Shown one piece after another: positions 21,307 through 31,442 of a stretch of 64,000 bases of DNA (position 1 is the stretch's first letter; the number at the start of each line of letters is the position of its first letter). Position numbers and translations under genes: made by a program. This DNA is from Methylocapsa palsarum (GTDB lineage Bacteria; Pseudomonadota; Alphaproteobacteria; Rhizobiales; Beijerinckiaceae), in contig NZ_FOSN01000005.1 of the NCBI RefSeq assembly GCF_900114285.1, positions 165,887 through 229,886 on the forward strand, read 5' to 3'. The notes beneath the pieces are model-generated. The model was not told the DNA's origin. It was given only the letters and a program-made list of their open reading frames with translations, and searched no databases.

Positions 21307-22905
21307 GTGGCTGAACCGGCCTGCCCTCAAGACACCCCAGACGACGGCCGGCTTTCGGCGCGTGTTTCGAGAAATTTTCTGGATCGTCTGTCGCGGCGCG
21401 TCGTCACGGTCGAACCGCGCGATGACCTCGTCATCTCCATGCCCTTTACCAGCGCCTCGCTCGGCTCCGTTCCCCATTGTCGACAAGAAGATGTCGTGGC
21501 CGCGGCGAAACGGGCGCGCGCAGCCGGAGCGGCTTGGTCCGCCGCGCCCGCCGCAAAGCGCGCCGAGGTCTTGCTGCGTTTCCACGACGCAGTGCTGGCG
21601 CGCCAGGATGAGGTTCTAGATCTCATTCAACTGGAGAACGGCAAAGCCCGCCGTCACGCCTATGAGGAAATCCTCGATACCTGCCTCGTCGCCCGCTATT
21701 ACGCGCATGCGGCGCCCAGGCTTTTGCGTCCGCAACGCCGGCAGGGCGCCATTCCCCTCCTGACCAAAACCTTCGAGCATCGTCATCCCAAGGGCCTCGC
21801 CGCCATCATTTCGCCCTGGAACTATCCCTTGACGCTCGGCGTCGGCGACGCGCTTCCAGCCCTGATGGCGGGCAACGCCGTTCTCGCGAAGCCTGACGAG
21901 CGGACGCCCTATTCCGCGCTGTGGGCCGCGGAGCTTCTCGAGGAAGCGGGCCTGCCCCATGGCGTCCTTCAGGTCGTCACCGGCTTTGGCGCCGAACTTG
22001 GCGGAGCGATTATCGAGGCGAGCGACTTCGTGATGTTCACCGGAAGCACGGCGGTCGGACGGAGCGTCGCCAAACAGGCGGGCGAGCGCCTCATAGATTA
22101 TTCGATGGAGCTTGGCGGCAAGAACGCCCTTCTCGTCCTCGCGGACGCCGATCTTGAGAGGGCGGTTCCGGGCGCCGCCCGGGCCGCGTTCTCCAACAGC
22201 GGCCAACTGTGCGTTTCCATTGAACGGATTTATGTCGACGACGCCTTATGGGACGCGTTCGTTCCGCGCTTCGTCGCGGCGGCGCAAGGAATGAAGCTTT
22301 CGGCGAGCCTCGATTATGACGCCGACATGGGCTCGCTGACCTCGGCGAAACAACTCGACACGATTACGCGTCACGTTGACGACGCGCTCGCCAAGGGCGC
22401 CAAGGTCATCGCGGGCGGACGCCATCGGCCGGATCTCGGTCCTTATTTTTACGAACCCACCATCCTGACCGGGGTGAGGCCCGGAATGATCCTCTATGCG
22501 GAGGAGACCTTCGGCCCCGTTGTTTCACTGTATAGGACCAACGGCGTCGAGGAGGCGATCGCCAGGGCCAATGACAGCCCTTACGGCCTCAATTTCAGCG
22601 TCTGGACGCGAAACGCGCGCAAGGGACGAGAGGCGGCGAGCAGGCTCGAGGCCGGCACGGTCAACGTCAACGAGGCCTATGCGGCGGCGTGGGGATCGAC
22701 CGACGCGCCCATGGGCGGTTTCAAGGCCTCGGGCGTCGGCCGAAGACACGGCGCGCACGGCCTCCTCAAATACACCGACGCGCAAACGATCGCGATCCAG
22801 CGGTTGCTGCCGCTGGCTCCGCCCTCCTTCATGAGCGCGGCGCAATACGCCCGCGTCATGAACGCCGGCTTGAAAGTTTTGCGCCGCCTGCCAGGCTATA
22901 AATAG
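21307..22905 (+). CDS. Succinate-semialdehyde / aldehyde dehydrogenase (NAD(P)+)
   Basis: A 532-residue aldehyde dehydrogenase closest in feel to the GabD2-type succinate-semialdehyde dehydrogenases. It carries the cofactor-site ISPWNYPLTLGVGDALPALMAGNAVLAKP, the FTGSTAVGRSV loop, the catalytic Glu in MELGGKNALLVLADADL and the catalytic Cys in NSGQLCVSIERIYV, and ends with the GGFKASGVGRRHGAHGLLKYTD bridge typical of that group. The likely role is to oxidise a small semialdehyde to the acid. Two GTG codons (21298, 21307) could start it; GGGAG is better placed for 21307. It stands alone on the plus strand. Confidence 0.88.
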   Translation: MAEPACPQDTPDDGRLSARVSRNFLDRLSRRVVTVEPRDDLVISMPFTSASLGSVPHCRQEDVVAAAKRARAAGAAWSAAPAAKRAEVLLRFHDAVLARQDEVLDLIQLENGKARRHAYEEILDTCLVARYYAHAAPRLLRPQRRQGAIPLLTKTFEHRHPKGLAAIISPWNYPLTLGVGDALPALMAGNAVLAKPDERTPYSALWAAELLEEAGLPHGVLQVVTGFGAELGGAIIEASDFVMFTGSTAVGRSVAKQAGERLIDYSMELGGKNALLVLADADLERAVPGAARAAFSNSGQLCVSIERIYVDDALWDAFVPRFVAAAQGMKLSASLDYDADMGSLTSAKQLDTITRHVDDALAKGAKVIAGGRHRPDLGPYFYEPTILTGVRPGMILYAEETFGPVVSLYRTNGVEEAIARANDSPYGLNFSVWTRNARKGREAASRLEAGTVNVNEAYAAAWGSTDAPMGGFKASGVGRRHGAHGLLKYTDAQTIAIQRLLPLAPPSFMSAAQYARVMNAGLKVLRRLPGYK

Positions 22906-23193
22906 CCGCTGCGCGAAAGCTGTTTCGCGTTTTGGGCCTTTGATCATTGGCGGGCTTAAAGCCAGCAAATAAACGCAAGATCCGACGGGCCGCCCCCCTC
23001 CCCCCCAGCGGCAGACCTTCGATTCGCCCGTGCGGATCAAATTCGCTAAGGTCCGTTCCTTCAACCCTTGGCGTTGGCTGAAAAACTTTCCGGCGGCGAT
23101 TGAACGCCGCGCCGCGCGTCGAGCGCTGGCGACAAGATTTCGGATCAGACCTCCTCGGTTGAAGCCGAGCCGCTCGATTGGAGTCGAATCAAG

Positions 23194-24036
23194 ATGAAAG
23201 GCAAAACGGTCGTCGTCACGGGCGGAACCTCCGGCATCGGGAAAGTCGCGGCTGAGAAGCTCGCGAAGATGGGCGCGAGGATTGTCCTTATCGCGCGCGA
23301 CAAACCGCGCGCCGAGGCGACCCTCGCCTTGCTGCGCCAAGCTGCGCCAGATCTCGCTCATACAGCGCATTACGCCGATCTGTCCCGTATTTCCGAAATG
23401 AAACAGGCGGCGTCCGCGATAGCGGCGCAGGAGCCTCGCATCGACGTGCTCCTCAACAATGCAGGAGCCCTGTTCGGCGCGCGGCGGACGAGCGAAGACG
23501 GCCTCGAACTGACCTTCGCGCTGAACCACATGTCTTATTTCGTGGTGACCGAATTGCTGCTCAACCGCCTTGCGTTTTCCGCTCCGGCGAGAATTATCAA
23601 CACGTCGTCGCGGGCTCATCAAGGCGCGCGACTCGATTTCGACGATCTTCAGATGACGAAACGGTACGGCGCGATGAGGGCCTATTGCCGATCGAAACTT
23701 TGCAACATTCTCTTCACCAGGGAACTCGCCGGACGGATCGAGGGAACAGGCGTCACGGTCAATTGCCTGCATCCGGGATTTGTCGCGACGAGATTCGCCG
23801 ACGAGGCCGGAGGACTTATCTCCAGCTTCGCCGGCGTTGCGAAGCTCCTGGCGATTTCGCCTGAGGACGGCGCCGACACGATCGTCTATCTGGCGTCCTC
23901 GCCCGAGGCCGCGGGAGTCAGCGGACAGTATTTTTACAAGCGACGTTCCGTTTCGCCCTCTGCTGCGGCGTTGGACCGAAAGGCGGCGCTCGAATTGTGG
24001 AAACGCAGCGCGGCGCTTTCCGGGCTTGACCATTGA
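23194..24036 (+). CDS. Short-chain dehydrogenase/reductase, retinol-dehydrogenase-like
   Basis: A 280-residue NAD(P)-dependent oxidoreductase of the SDR superfamily. The Rossmann motif is VVVTGGTSGIGKVAAEKL with Arg residues after beta-2 (ARDKPRAEA) that favour NADPH. NNAG is present (LLNNAGALFG), then Ser in INTSSRAHQ and the Tyr/Lys pair in AYCRSKLCNILF, where the usual YxxxK is kept. Such RDH-like proteins often act on hydrophobic alcohols or aldehydes. It lies between the semialdehyde dehydrogenase and ppc without an obvious operon link; 288 bp of GC-rich non-coding DNA precedes it. Confidence 0.85.
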   Translation: MKGKTVVVTGGTSGIGKVAAEKLAKMGARIVLIARDKPRAEATLALLRQAAPDLAHTAHYADLSRISEMKQAASAIAAQEPRIDVLLNNAGALFGARRTSEDGLELTFALNHMSYFVVTELLLNRLAFSAPARIINTSSRAHQGARLDFDDLQMTKRYGAMRAYCRSKLCNILFTRELAGRIEGTGVTVNCLHPGFVATRFADEAGGLISSFAGVAKLLAISPEDGADTIVYLASSPEAAGVSGQYFYKRRSVSPSAAALDRKAALELWKRSAALSGLDH

Positions 24037-24205
24037 GCCGTTGCGTCAGCGCTCAATTCGCCTTGCAGCTGAAGAAAATACATTCGCTTTTTCCTGAAAT
24101 TACGATGAAAAAGGGGGTTCCCTAGCCGCTTGTGCAGTGCGAAATTTCTGTCACAATCGCCGCGCCCGCCCTCCCCCCGCCGCGGCGCCGCCAAACGAGG
24201 CCTTG

Positions 24206-27016
24206 ATGACAAACAGCTCTGATTCTCCTTCGACGAATGGCGCTTCGCCTGCGACGAATGGCGCTGCACCGGCGACGAACGGCGCCGCGAAAGAGCGTCC
24301 GCTGATCGACGACATCCGGCTGCTCGGCCAGTTCCTTGGCGACACCATCCGAGAACAGGAAGGGGATGAGACCTTCGGCCGGATCGAGAGCATCCGCCGG
24401 CTCAGCGTCGCTTTCGAACGCGATGCTGATCCCGAAGCCGGACGCAAGCTCGACGACATCCTGCACGGTTTGACCTCGGAACAGGCGATGTCCGTCATCC
24501 GCGCGTTCAGCTATTTCGCCCATCTCGCCAATATCGCCGAGGACCGGCACCATATCCGCCGCCGCGCCGCCCACGAGGACGACGGCTCGGCGCTCAGCGA
24601 ACCCGGCAGCCTTTCCCTGACCTTCAAGCTGCTCGCCGGGGCCGGCGTCGGTCAGAAGGAGGTCGCCGAGGCGCTCGGACGCAGCCTCATCTCGCCGGTG
24701 CTCACGGCTCACCCGACGGAAGTCCAGCGCAAGAGCCTGCTCGACGCCGAACGCTCGATCGCCCACCTCCTCGCCGAACGCGAGGGCCTGCGAAGCGACC
24801 GCGAGCGAAAACAAAACGAAACATTGATGCGGGCTCGCATCGCGCAATTGTGGCAGACGCGGCTCTTGCGCTACTCGCGCCTCAGCGTGCGTGACGAGAT
24901 CGAAAACGCCATCGGGTTTTATCAGACGACGTTCCTGACGGAGATTCCGCGTCTTTACAACGATCTCGAGGACCGGCTGAACGGCGCCGAGATCGCCCCG
25001 TTCTTCCGAATGGGATCGTGGATCGGCGGCGACCGCGACGGCAATCCCAACGTGAACGCCGAAACGCTGACGCTGGCCGTCAAACGGCAGTGCGAGACTG
25101 CGCTGCGGCACTTTCTGACCGAAATCCATCAACTGGGCGGCGAACTTTCGATCTCGCGGCTTCTCGTCGGCTGCACGCCCGAGCTTGAAGCGCTCGCGGA
25201 CCGGTCGGGCGACGAAAATCCTCACCGCGAGGATGAGCCCTACCGGCGCGCGCTCATCGGGGTCTATTCGCGGCTGGCCGCGAACCTGCAGACTCTCACG
25301 GGCACGAGCGCGCTTCGGCACGCCGTCGCGCCCGGCGAGCCCTATCAGGACGCGGGCGAACTGCAGGCTGATCTTGGCGTCGTAGAAAGCTCGCTGCGCG
25401 CCAATCACGGATCGGCCTTGATTCCTTCCCGTCTCGCGCCCCTGCGCCGCGCCGTCGAGGTTTTCGGATTTCATCTCGCCACAGTCGATTTGCGTCAAAG
25501 TTCGGACCGGCACGAGGAAACCCTGGCCGAACTCTTTTCGGTCGCGCGGATCGAGCCGGCCTACGCGCAGCTCGACGAACCGAAAAAACAGGCGCTTCTG
25601 CTTTCGATGCTCCGCGACCCGCGTCCGCTCCGTATTTCGAGCGTCCATTATTCCGAGCGGACCGAGGAAGAACTCAGCATTTTCGAAGCCGCGCGCGATC
25701 TGCGCAAAGCGTTCGGCGAACAGGCGATTCGGCACTACATCATCAGCCATACCGAAACGGTCAGCGACCTTCTGGAAGCGCTTGTCCTGCAAAAAGAATG
25801 CGGGATGATGAACGGAATCCTCGGCGACGCGCAAGCCTCGGCTCAATTGATGGTCGTGCCATTGTTCGAGACGATCGAGGATTTGCGCAATGCGGAAGCC
25901 ATCATGCGCGCGTTTTACGCGTTGCCAGGCGTCGCCAGCCTCATTCGCGCATCAGGCGCGCATCAGGAGATCATGCTCGGCTATTCCGACAGCAACAAGG
26001 ACGGCGGCTTTTTCACAAGCAACTGGGAACTCTACCGAGCCTCGACCGCGCTTGCGAAATTGTTCAAGCAGCACGAGGGCGTGACGCTGCGCCTCTTCCA
26101 CGGCCGGGGCGGCACCGTCGGCCGCGGCGGCGGCCCGAGCTATCAGGCGATCCTTGCGCAGCCCCCCGGCACGGTCAACGGCCAGATCAGATTGACCGAA
26201 CAGGGCGAGGTCATCGCCTCCAAATACGCCAATCCCGGCATTGGCCGCCGTAACCTCGAAGCCCTTGTCGCGGCTTCCCTCGAGGCGACTCTGCTGCCGC
26301 CCGCGCGCGCGGCCTCGGAGGATTTCCTCGCCGCCGCCGCAGCGCTCTCGAAAGCGAGCATGAAAGCCTATCGCGCGCTGGTTTACGACAATCCCCGCTT
26401 CGTCGACTATTTTTTCGCGGCGACGCCCATCGCCGAAATCGCTGAATTGAACATCGGCTCCCGGCCCGCCTCGCGCCGCTCGACCCGGCGAATCGAGGAT
26501 CTGCGCGCGATTCCGTGGAGCTTCTCCTGGGGGCAGGCGCGTCTGACCTTGCCCGGCTGGTTTGGTTTTGGTTCAGCGGTGGCGGCCTTCATAGCGGACG
26601 CGCCCGAGGAAAAAATGGCTCTCCTGCGGCGCATGAACGCCGAATGGCCCTTCTTCCGCGCGCTGCTGTCGAACATGGACATGGTGCTGGCCAAAGCGGA
26701 TATGGCGATCGCCAAGCGATACGCCGGCCTCGTGCCCGACCGCAAACTGGCTGACGAGGTGTTTTCAGCATTGGAAGACGAATGGAAGCGCACCGTCGAA
26801 GCGCTCAATGGGATCGTCGGCTCGACAGACCGCCTCGCGGACAATCCCTCGCTGGCCCGCTCCATCCGGCACCGGTTCCCTTATATCGCGCCGCTCAATC
26901 ATCTTCAGGTCGAGCTCATCCGCCGGTGGCGCAGCGGCGAACATGACGACAAGACGTTGCGCGGAATTCTCATCTCCATCAACGGCGTTGCGGCCGGTCT
27001 GCGCAACACCGGCTAG
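24206..27016 (+). CDS. ppc: Phosphoenolpyruvate carboxylase
   Basis: Carboxylates PEP to oxaloacetate, an anaplerotic step and the carbon-fixing step of the serine cycle in methylotrophs. The 936-residue protein has the catalytic [15 protein letters not shown]is, [33 protein letters not shown] and the conserved NTG C-terminus. Residues ~10-29 are a 21-bp DNA repeat (three copies, 24233-24289) giving TNGA-type repeats; this N-terminal tail is not part of the enzyme core. ATG 24206 was chosen over an upstream in-frame codon at 24137 because the family core begins near [10 protein letters not shown]. The stop codon TAG is also the first TAG of repeat element copy 3. Confidence 0.97.
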   Translation: MTNSSDSPSTNGASPATNGAAPATNGAAKERPLIDDIRLLGQFLGDTIREQEGDETFGRIESIRRLSVAFERDADPEAGRKLDDILHGLTSEQAMSVIRAFSYFAHLANIAEDRHHIRRRAAHEDDGSALSEPGSLSLTFKLLAGAGVGQKEVAEALGRSLISPVLTAHPTEVQRKSLLDAERSIAHLLAEREGLRSDRERKQNETLMRARIAQLWQTRLLRYSRLSVRDEIENAIGFYQTTFLTEIPRLYNDLEDRLNGAEIAPFFRMGSWIGGDRDGNPNVNAETLTLAVKRQCETALRHFLTEIHQLGGELSISRLLVGCTPELEALADRSGDENPHREDEPYRRALIGVYSRLAANLQTLTGTSALRHAVAPGEPYQDAGELQADLGVVESSLRANHGSALIPSRLAPLRRAVEVFGFHLATVDLRQSSDRHEETLAELFSVARIEPAYAQLDEPKKQALLLSMLRDPRPLRISSVHYSERTEEELSIFEAARDLRKAFGEQAIRHYIISHTETVSDLLEALVLQKECGMMNGILGDAQASAQLMVVPLFETIEDLRNAEAIMRAFYALPGVASLIRASGAHQEIMLGYSDSNKDGGFFTSNWELYRASTALAKLFKQHEGVTLRLFHGRGGTVGRGGGPSYQAILAQPPGTVNGQIRLTEQGEVIASKYANPGIGRRNLEALVAASLEATLLPPARAASEDFLAAAAALSKASMKAYRALVYDNPRFVDYFFAATPIAEIAELNIGSRPASRRSTRRIEDLRAIPWSFSWGQARLTLPGWFGFGSAVAAFIADAPEEKMALLRRMNAEWPFFRALLSNMDMVLAKADMAIAKRYAGLVPDRKLADEVFSALEDEWKRTVEALNGIVGSTDRLADNPSLARSIRHRFPYIAPLNHLQVELIRRWRSGEHDDKTLRGILISINGVAAGLRNTG

Positions 27017-27103
27017 AGCGCTTTCCGATCGCATGAAGTCATGCGATCGATCAGAAATCGCTCCAGAGTTAAAGGCTTGAGCATAGTCTTCAGAATATGC
27101 TCT
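27014..27103. repeat. Double-hairpin repeat element, copy 3 (internally deleted)
   Basis: Starts with TAGAGCGC immediately at the ppc stop codon, has an intact first hairpin (GATCGCATGA/TCATGCGATC) but lacks the central part of the second hairpin, going from GAGCATAGTCTT directly to CAGAATATGCTC. Confidence 0.9.
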
Positions 27104-27208
27104 TGCGCTCAAAAAAAGGATCAATTTCCCTGGCCGCGAAAGCCTTGCAGTTTAGCTGCGAGCCCCCAAATGCAACAGACGGGCAATTCTTTGGCGGGTA
27201 ACAGAACC

Positions 27209-27541
27209 ATGGACCAGAAGTCAAATTCGAACGGCGCTCCACACTCAGAAGCAGAGTTCACTTCTCCTGATATGCCCATCAGCGAAGTCCATTTCTCCGC
27301 CTGGACTCCTTCGTTTCTGGAGGAAAGGCGCGGAGACTGGCTCGGGTTTATCGTGCCGTCGATGCTCGCCGCCTCCGCTCTGGCCACGGCCATTGTCGTA
27401 CTCGCGTTCGCTATCCTGATTTCGGTTCCGGCGGCGGGACTTTTCGCGACGATTGCGGTCGTCGTCCTCATGCGCCGGGCGGCGACTCATCGCCTGCAGG
27501 CTGCGATGGCCCGTAAACCGAATGCGCGTCGCCGCCGGTAG
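27209..27541 (+). CDS. Small membrane protein of unknown function
   Basis: A 110-residue product I do not recognise. It has a polar N-terminal ~50 residues with the motif VHFSAWTPSFLEERRGDWLGF, then one long or two short hydrophobic segments (VPSMLAASALATAIVVLAFAILI and VPAAGLFATIAVVVLM), and a basic C-terminus ending in KPNARRRR, so it is probably an inner-membrane protein with a cytoplasmic basic tail. The ribosome-binding site before ATG 27209 is weak (GGCGGGTAA). No operon partner is visible. Confidence 0.55.
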   Translation: MDQKSNSNGAPHSEAEFTSPDMPISEVHFSAWTPSFLEERRGDWLGFIVPSMLAASALATAIVVLAFAILISVPAAGLFATIAVVVLMRRAATHRLQAAMARKPNARRRR

Positions 27542-27595
27542 GTCGGCTCCAGAACGAGTCGATCAGAAAAGGCCAATTCTGACGGCGCCGCGCCG

Positions 27596-28081
27596 TCAGA
27601 GTTTGAGAGGAGCTCTGGCTTCCTCTCCCGCATCCAAGATCCATGTCCGCGCACAAAACGCGACGTAGATGCGCTCCTGTCCGAGGGCGACGCCAAGTTC
27701 GATCGCAAGTTCGTTCAGCATTCCCTCCACAATCTGGTCGGGCAGATCTCCAAGATAGGCGTGGACCGCCTCGCCGGTGAACACCGCGACCGGTTCGCGA
27801 TCCGACCCAACCGTTCCGTCCGGCTTCGGCCAGGCGTAAGTCACCTCGGCCCTTGTGAACATCCCTGATAACGCCGGCAGGCCCGCGGCGACGCGGCGGC
27901 GCATCCAGGCGCGCGCCGTGCGAACCGCCTCGGATACGTCATAGACCTTCCCCTCGGCCTCCCATCCCTCGCGCAGACCGACCGTTATGCGGAAATCCCT
28001 TCGCGGTCCCGTCGAACCAGGCACCAGCGCATAGTCTTCGCTCCGCGGCGCCGACGCGTTCCGGGCAGGAGTCTCGCTCAT
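27596..28081 (-). CDS. Conserved-looking protein of unknown function
   Basis: A 161-residue soluble protein. GAGGAC precedes ATG 28081. Segments such as RRDFRITVGLREGWEAEGKVYDVSEAVRTARAWMRRR and EPVAVFTGEAVHAYLGDLPDQIVEGMLNELAIELGVALGQERIYVAFCARTWIL look like a compact alpha/beta fold; the second half is regular and well conserved in style. I cannot name a family. It is divergent from the phosphoribosyltransferase at 28358. Confidence 0.6.
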   Translation of the reverse strand: MSETPARNASAPRSEDYALVPGSTGPRRDFRITVGLREGWEAEGKVYDVSEAVRTARAWMRRRVAAGLPALSGMFTRAEVTYAWPKPDGTVGSDREPVAVFTGEAVHAYLGDLPDQIVEGMLNELAIELGVALGQERIYVAFCARTWILDAGEEARAPLKL

Positions 28082-28357
28082 GACAGTCCTCGTTCGCTCG
28101 CCGCGGTCGGCACTCCCGCATATCGCCGCGCCCCGCGGCGTCGATGGCCCCAAAGGCTCAACCCATCGGATGAAGCCTTTATCTTGAACGAATCCCGAGA
28201 GTAAACGTTCTTCTTCTTTAACGTTTAAGCCTGCCTGCAAGGGGAGCTATCGTTCCGTCCACCAGACGAAAGATGAATTCGCGGTGGACCGAGCAGAGCC
28301 CGGCGGCGTCATGCCCGACATCAATATCGATTACCGGGCGGATTTGGAGGAGCGGCC

Positions 28358-29011
28358 ATGTTCGTGGATCGGTCCGACGCAGGACGCCAGCTCGCGAGCC
28401 TCCTGGCGCCTCTGAAGGCGCAGCATCCGATCGTGTTCGCGCTTCCTCGGGGCGGCGCTCCGGTGGCGGCTGAAATCGCGAAGGCGCTTCGCGCGCCGCT
28501 CGATCTGTTGCTGGTGCGTAAACTGGGCGCGCCCAGCCAGCCCGAACTCGCGATCGGAGCAATTGTCGACGGAGCGAAGCCGACCTTGCTCCTGAATGAC
28601 GAGATCGTTCGCAGCCTCCACGTGACGCCGGGCGAGATCGCTCAAATCCGCGACGTGGAACTCGGCGTCATCGAACGCCGCCGCAAAAGCTACTTCAAGG
28701 GCCGACCGCCCTTGTCCGCCAAAGGGCGTTTCGTCATTGTGGTGGACGACGGACTGGCGACAGGCGCGACGGCGCGGGCTGCATTGAACGCGCTGCGCCA
28801 GCAGGGAGCCTCCAGAATCGCCCTCGCCGTTCCGGTGGCGCCGCCACAAACCCTCCAGGATCTCGCTCTCGAATGCGACGAGATTTATTGCCTTCAGGAA
28901 CAGGATTATTTCCCCGGAGTCGGCGCCTTCTACCGTGATTTCAGGCAGCTGACGGACGCGGAGGTCATCGCCATTCTCGACAGCCTCGACCAGAACGGCG
29001 TCCCGGCGTAA
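28358..29011 (+). CDS. Phosphoribosyltransferase-domain protein
   Basis: A 217-residue type I phosphoribosyltransferase-fold protein. The PRPP-binding signature is VIVVDDGLATGATARAAL (about residues 128-145); an upstream VFALPRGGAPVAAEIAKALRAPLDLLLVRKLG supplies the other conserved loops. Proteins of this kind are often annotated only as PRTase-like and found with stress or dienelactone-hydrolase genes; the substrate is unknown. It starts at ATG 28358 after GGAGGAG and ends four bases before the GTG of the VIT1-like gene, so the two are probably co-translated. Confidence 0.85.
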   Translation: MFVDRSDAGRQLASLLAPLKAQHPIVFALPRGGAPVAAEIAKALRAPLDLLLVRKLGAPSQPELAIGAIVDGAKPTLLLNDEIVRSLHVTPGEIAQIRDVELGVIERRRKSYFKGRPPLSAKGRFVIVVDDGLATGATARAALNALRQQGASRIALAVPVAPPQTLQDLALECDEIYCLQEQDYFPGVGAFYRDFRQLTDAEVIAILDSLDQNGVPA

Positions 29012-29015
29012 AGTT

Positions 29016-29759
29016 GTGCTTGAGGCGCAAAGGGCCGGACGCGCCGAGGACGCTCGCTTGGCTGAACTCTCCCGCTTTGACAAACTCAAGAAATCCCTGG
29101 CCGCCAGCGCCGGCGACGTCGTCTTCGGCATGGAAGATGGAACAGTCTCGATTTTCGGACTGGTCCTCGGAGTCGCCGCAACCACGAACGACAGCAAGAC
29201 GGTTCTGATCGCGGGCGCGTCCGGGGCGTGCGCGGCCGCCGTATCGATGATGGCGGGGACATATCTCGACGTCGAAACCAGCCTCGATGAAGCCCGGACG
29301 TTCAATGCGCTGCTCGCCGCTGAAATAAAACAGGATCCGCACGCTGTCGTCGGCCGGATTGCGGATCGGATGCATTCGGTCGGGATGAACGACGTCGAGA
29401 CCGCGGACATTGTCGCTTTTGTGCGCTCCGAGCCGGCCCTTTTGCGAGGCGTGGCGGCGGCGATGACCAGCCCCGCGGCGACCGCCGTTCAAAGTCCGCT
29501 TGCGCATGCGCTCTGGATGCTCGTCGCCGATTTCCTGTCTGCGGCGATTCCGATCGTGCCTTTCGCCCTGACGCCGGTTCATAACGCCCGCTGGATCTCG
29601 TCGGGAATAACTCTAGCGCTGCTGATCAGCCTTGGCGTCGGGCGCGCAAGGATCGGACGCAAGCCCGTTGGGCGAACGGTGATAGAAACAGTTTTGATCG
29701 GCGTCTCGGCCGCGCTCGCGGGCGTCGCTATCGGTCTTATCATCACTCATTCGCTGTAA
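29016..29759 (+). CDS. VIT1/CCC1-family membrane protein
   Basis: A 247-residue integral membrane protein of the VIT1/CCC1 (DUF125) family, whose characterised members carry Fe2+ or Mn2+ across membranes. Visible features: GDVVFGMEDGTVSIFGLVLGVAATTND (the family's Gly/Asp-rich first helix), AASMMAGTYL-like second helix (AAAVSMMAGTYLDVE), a cytosolic acidic stretch, and paired C-terminal helices ending AGVAIGLIITHSL. It has about five membrane spans. GTG start four bases after the phosphoribosyltransferase stop. A metal-detoxification or storage role is inferred from the family only. Confidence 0.82.
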   Translation: MLEAQRAGRAEDARLAELSRFDKLKKSLAASAGDVVFGMEDGTVSIFGLVLGVAATTNDSKTVLIAGASGACAAAVSMMAGTYLDVETSLDEARTFNALLAAEIKQDPHAVVGRIADRMHSVGMNDVETADIVAFVRSEPALLRGVAAAMTSPAATAVQSPLAHALWMLVADFLSAAIPIVPFALTPVHNARWISSGITLALLISLGVGRARIGRKPVGRTVIETVLIGVSAALAGVAIGLIITHSL

Positions 29760-29929
29760 GCATGTCGACGAAAGCGCCCACCATGACCAACATAACGACA
29801 GGATGGGCGCGGCCGCATCGGTTCGTCTGCAACCAATGAACCTCTTTCGCGACGCGGAATTATAAGTATGGCCACGCCGTCGCGTCGCCTTCCACCTTGT
29901 GCATCCGCCTTCCACCTTGGAGACTTCAC

Positions 29930-30622
29930 ATGCCAAGATCCGCTCTCGTCATCGGCGCGTCTCGCGGCCTTGGCCTCGGCCTCGTCCGGGAACTCGCCTC
30001 GCGCGGCTGGCGCGTGACCCCGACAGTGCGGGACCGCGCCAAAGCCGCGAGTCTCGTCCAGCTTGAAAAGGACAATCCGACCGGAATCAGAATCGAGACT
30101 CTCGACGTGAACGACGCCAACGCCGTCGAGACGCTGGCGGCCCGGCTGGCGGGGCAGAAATTCGACCTGATCTTCCTCAACGCCGGAATTTTCGGGCCCG
30201 CGCATCAATCCGTGGACGAGGCGACGGCTGAGGACATCGGGCGGCTCGTCTACACCAATTCCATCGCGCCCGTGAAAATAGCAAAGCGCTTTTCCGCCCA
30301 GGTCGCGCCCGGCGGAACCATCGCCTTCATGACCTCGCAGCTCGGCAGCGTGGCGGGCAACACCTCGGGCGGATACGATCTTTACCGCGCCAGCAAGGCG
30401 GCGCTCAACACCTTGACCCGGAGCTTCGCCATTACATTAAAAGATACGGGCGTCACCGTTCTCTCCATTCATCCGGGATGGGTGCGCACGGACATGGGTG
30501 GCGACGCCGCGCCGCTCGACGTCGCCACCAGCGCCACGGGAATCGTCGACGTCATCGAGGCCCGCTGGGGTTCGAAATCCCACGCATACCTCAACTACAA
30601 GGGCGAGGATTTACCGTGGTAG
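29930..30622 (+). CDS. Short-chain dehydrogenase, CsgA/C-factor-like
   Basis: A 230-residue SDR with ALVIGASRGLGLGLVRELASRG at the N-terminus, FLNAGIFGPAH in place of NNAG, and YDLYRASKAALNTLTRSF holding the catalytic Tyr/Lys. It resembles the small SDRs named after the myxobacterial C-factor; substrate unknown. ATG 29930 follows TTGGAG. A 20-bp direct repeat (cgccttccaccttg at 29886 and 29906) sits just upstream. Its stop overlaps the GTG start of the HAD gene by seven bases, so the two are translationally coupled. Confidence 0.85.
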   Translation: MPRSALVIGASRGLGLGLVRELASRGWRVTPTVRDRAKAASLVQLEKDNPTGIRIETLDVNDANAVETLAARLAGQKFDLIFLNAGIFGPAHQSVDEATAEDIGRLVYTNSIAPVKIAKRFSAQVAPGGTIAFMTSQLGSVAGNTSGGYDLYRASKAALNTLTRSFAITLKDTGVTVLSIHPGWVRTDMGGDAAPLDVATSATGIVDVIEARWGSKSHAYLNYKGEDLPW

Positions 30623-31323
30623 CGGGCGTGGAGGTCGTCCCGCCTTTGCGGCGCTCGCAATCGTCCTTTCTGTTCGACCTCGACGGAACCCTGGTCGACA
30701 GCGTCTACCATCACGTGCTGGCCTGGCGGGAAGCGCTCGAGGCCGAAAACATCAATCTCTCCATCTGGCGGATCCACCGCAAGGTCGGCATGAGCGGCGG
30801 CCTGATGACTCATATGCTGCTGCGCGAAACCGGGATCGAAATCAGCGCCGAACGCATCGCGCGCCTGCAGGCTCTCCATTCGAAAGCCTACAAGGTCCGT
30901 TCCGCCGACGTGCAGCCCCTGCCCGGCGCCCGGGATCTGCTCACCTACCTGACCAGGGCCGATATTCCCTGGGCCATCGCGACCAGCGGGCGTCTGGAGA
31001 CGGCCGGACCGGTCCTGGAGCGCCTCGGCGTCGATCTCGACCGCGTTCCCGTCGTCACCCGCGATCAGGTCAAATACGCCAAGCCAGACCCCGACCTGTT
31101 CCTGACCGCGGCCGAGCGGCTGAACGTCGATATCGCGACGGCCACGGTCGTCGGCGACAGCGTCTGGGACATGCTGGCGAGCCGGCGCGCCCGAGCTTTG
31201 GGAATCGGATTGCTGTCGGGCGGCTACGGCCAGGAAGAACTACAGGGCGCGGGGGCCTACCGGGTCTATGAGGATCCCGCCGACATGCTGAACCACATCG
31301 ACGAGGTGGCGGGACGACAATAG
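30616..31323 (+). CDS. HAD-superfamily phosphatase (phosphoglycolate phosphatase-like)
   Basis: A 235-residue HAD hydrolase. Motif I is FLFDLDGTLVDS (nucleophile Asp), motif II the IATSGRLETAG segment, motif III Lys in VKYAKPDPDLF, and motif IV GDSVWDMLAS. An alpha-helical cap (IHRKVGMSGGLMTHMLLRETG) follows motif I. It most likely removes phosphate from a small phosphorylated metabolite. GTG start preceded by GAGGAT and overlapping the upstream SDR by seven bases. The substrate cannot be read from sequence. Confidence 0.85.
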   Translation: MVAGVEVVPPLRRSQSSFLFDLDGTLVDSVYHHVLAWREALEAENINLSIWRIHRKVGMSGGLMTHMLLRETGIEISAERIARLQALHSKAYKVRSADVQPLPGARDLLTYLTRADIPWAIATSGRLETAGPVLERLGVDLDRVPVVTRDQVKYAKPDPDLFLTAAERLNVDIATATVVGDSVWDMLASRRARALGIGLLSGGYGQEELQGAGAYRVYEDPADMLNHIDEVAGRQ

Positions 31324-31442
31324 GCGGTTGGTGTTTGCGGCCTCTTTTAAAATCGGAACGGGCGGCCATATGATTTTAGTCGCCCAGTTCATTTTCACGC
31401 CATTGAGGCTGGGCTATTCGGTCCCGTCCAGGGAGCTGAGCA

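Noticed and set aside
22990..23010. Poly-C run before the SDR gene as a phase-variation tract
   Set aside because: The C run is interrupted and lies well upstream of the start, not in a coding frame or an obvious promoter spacer.
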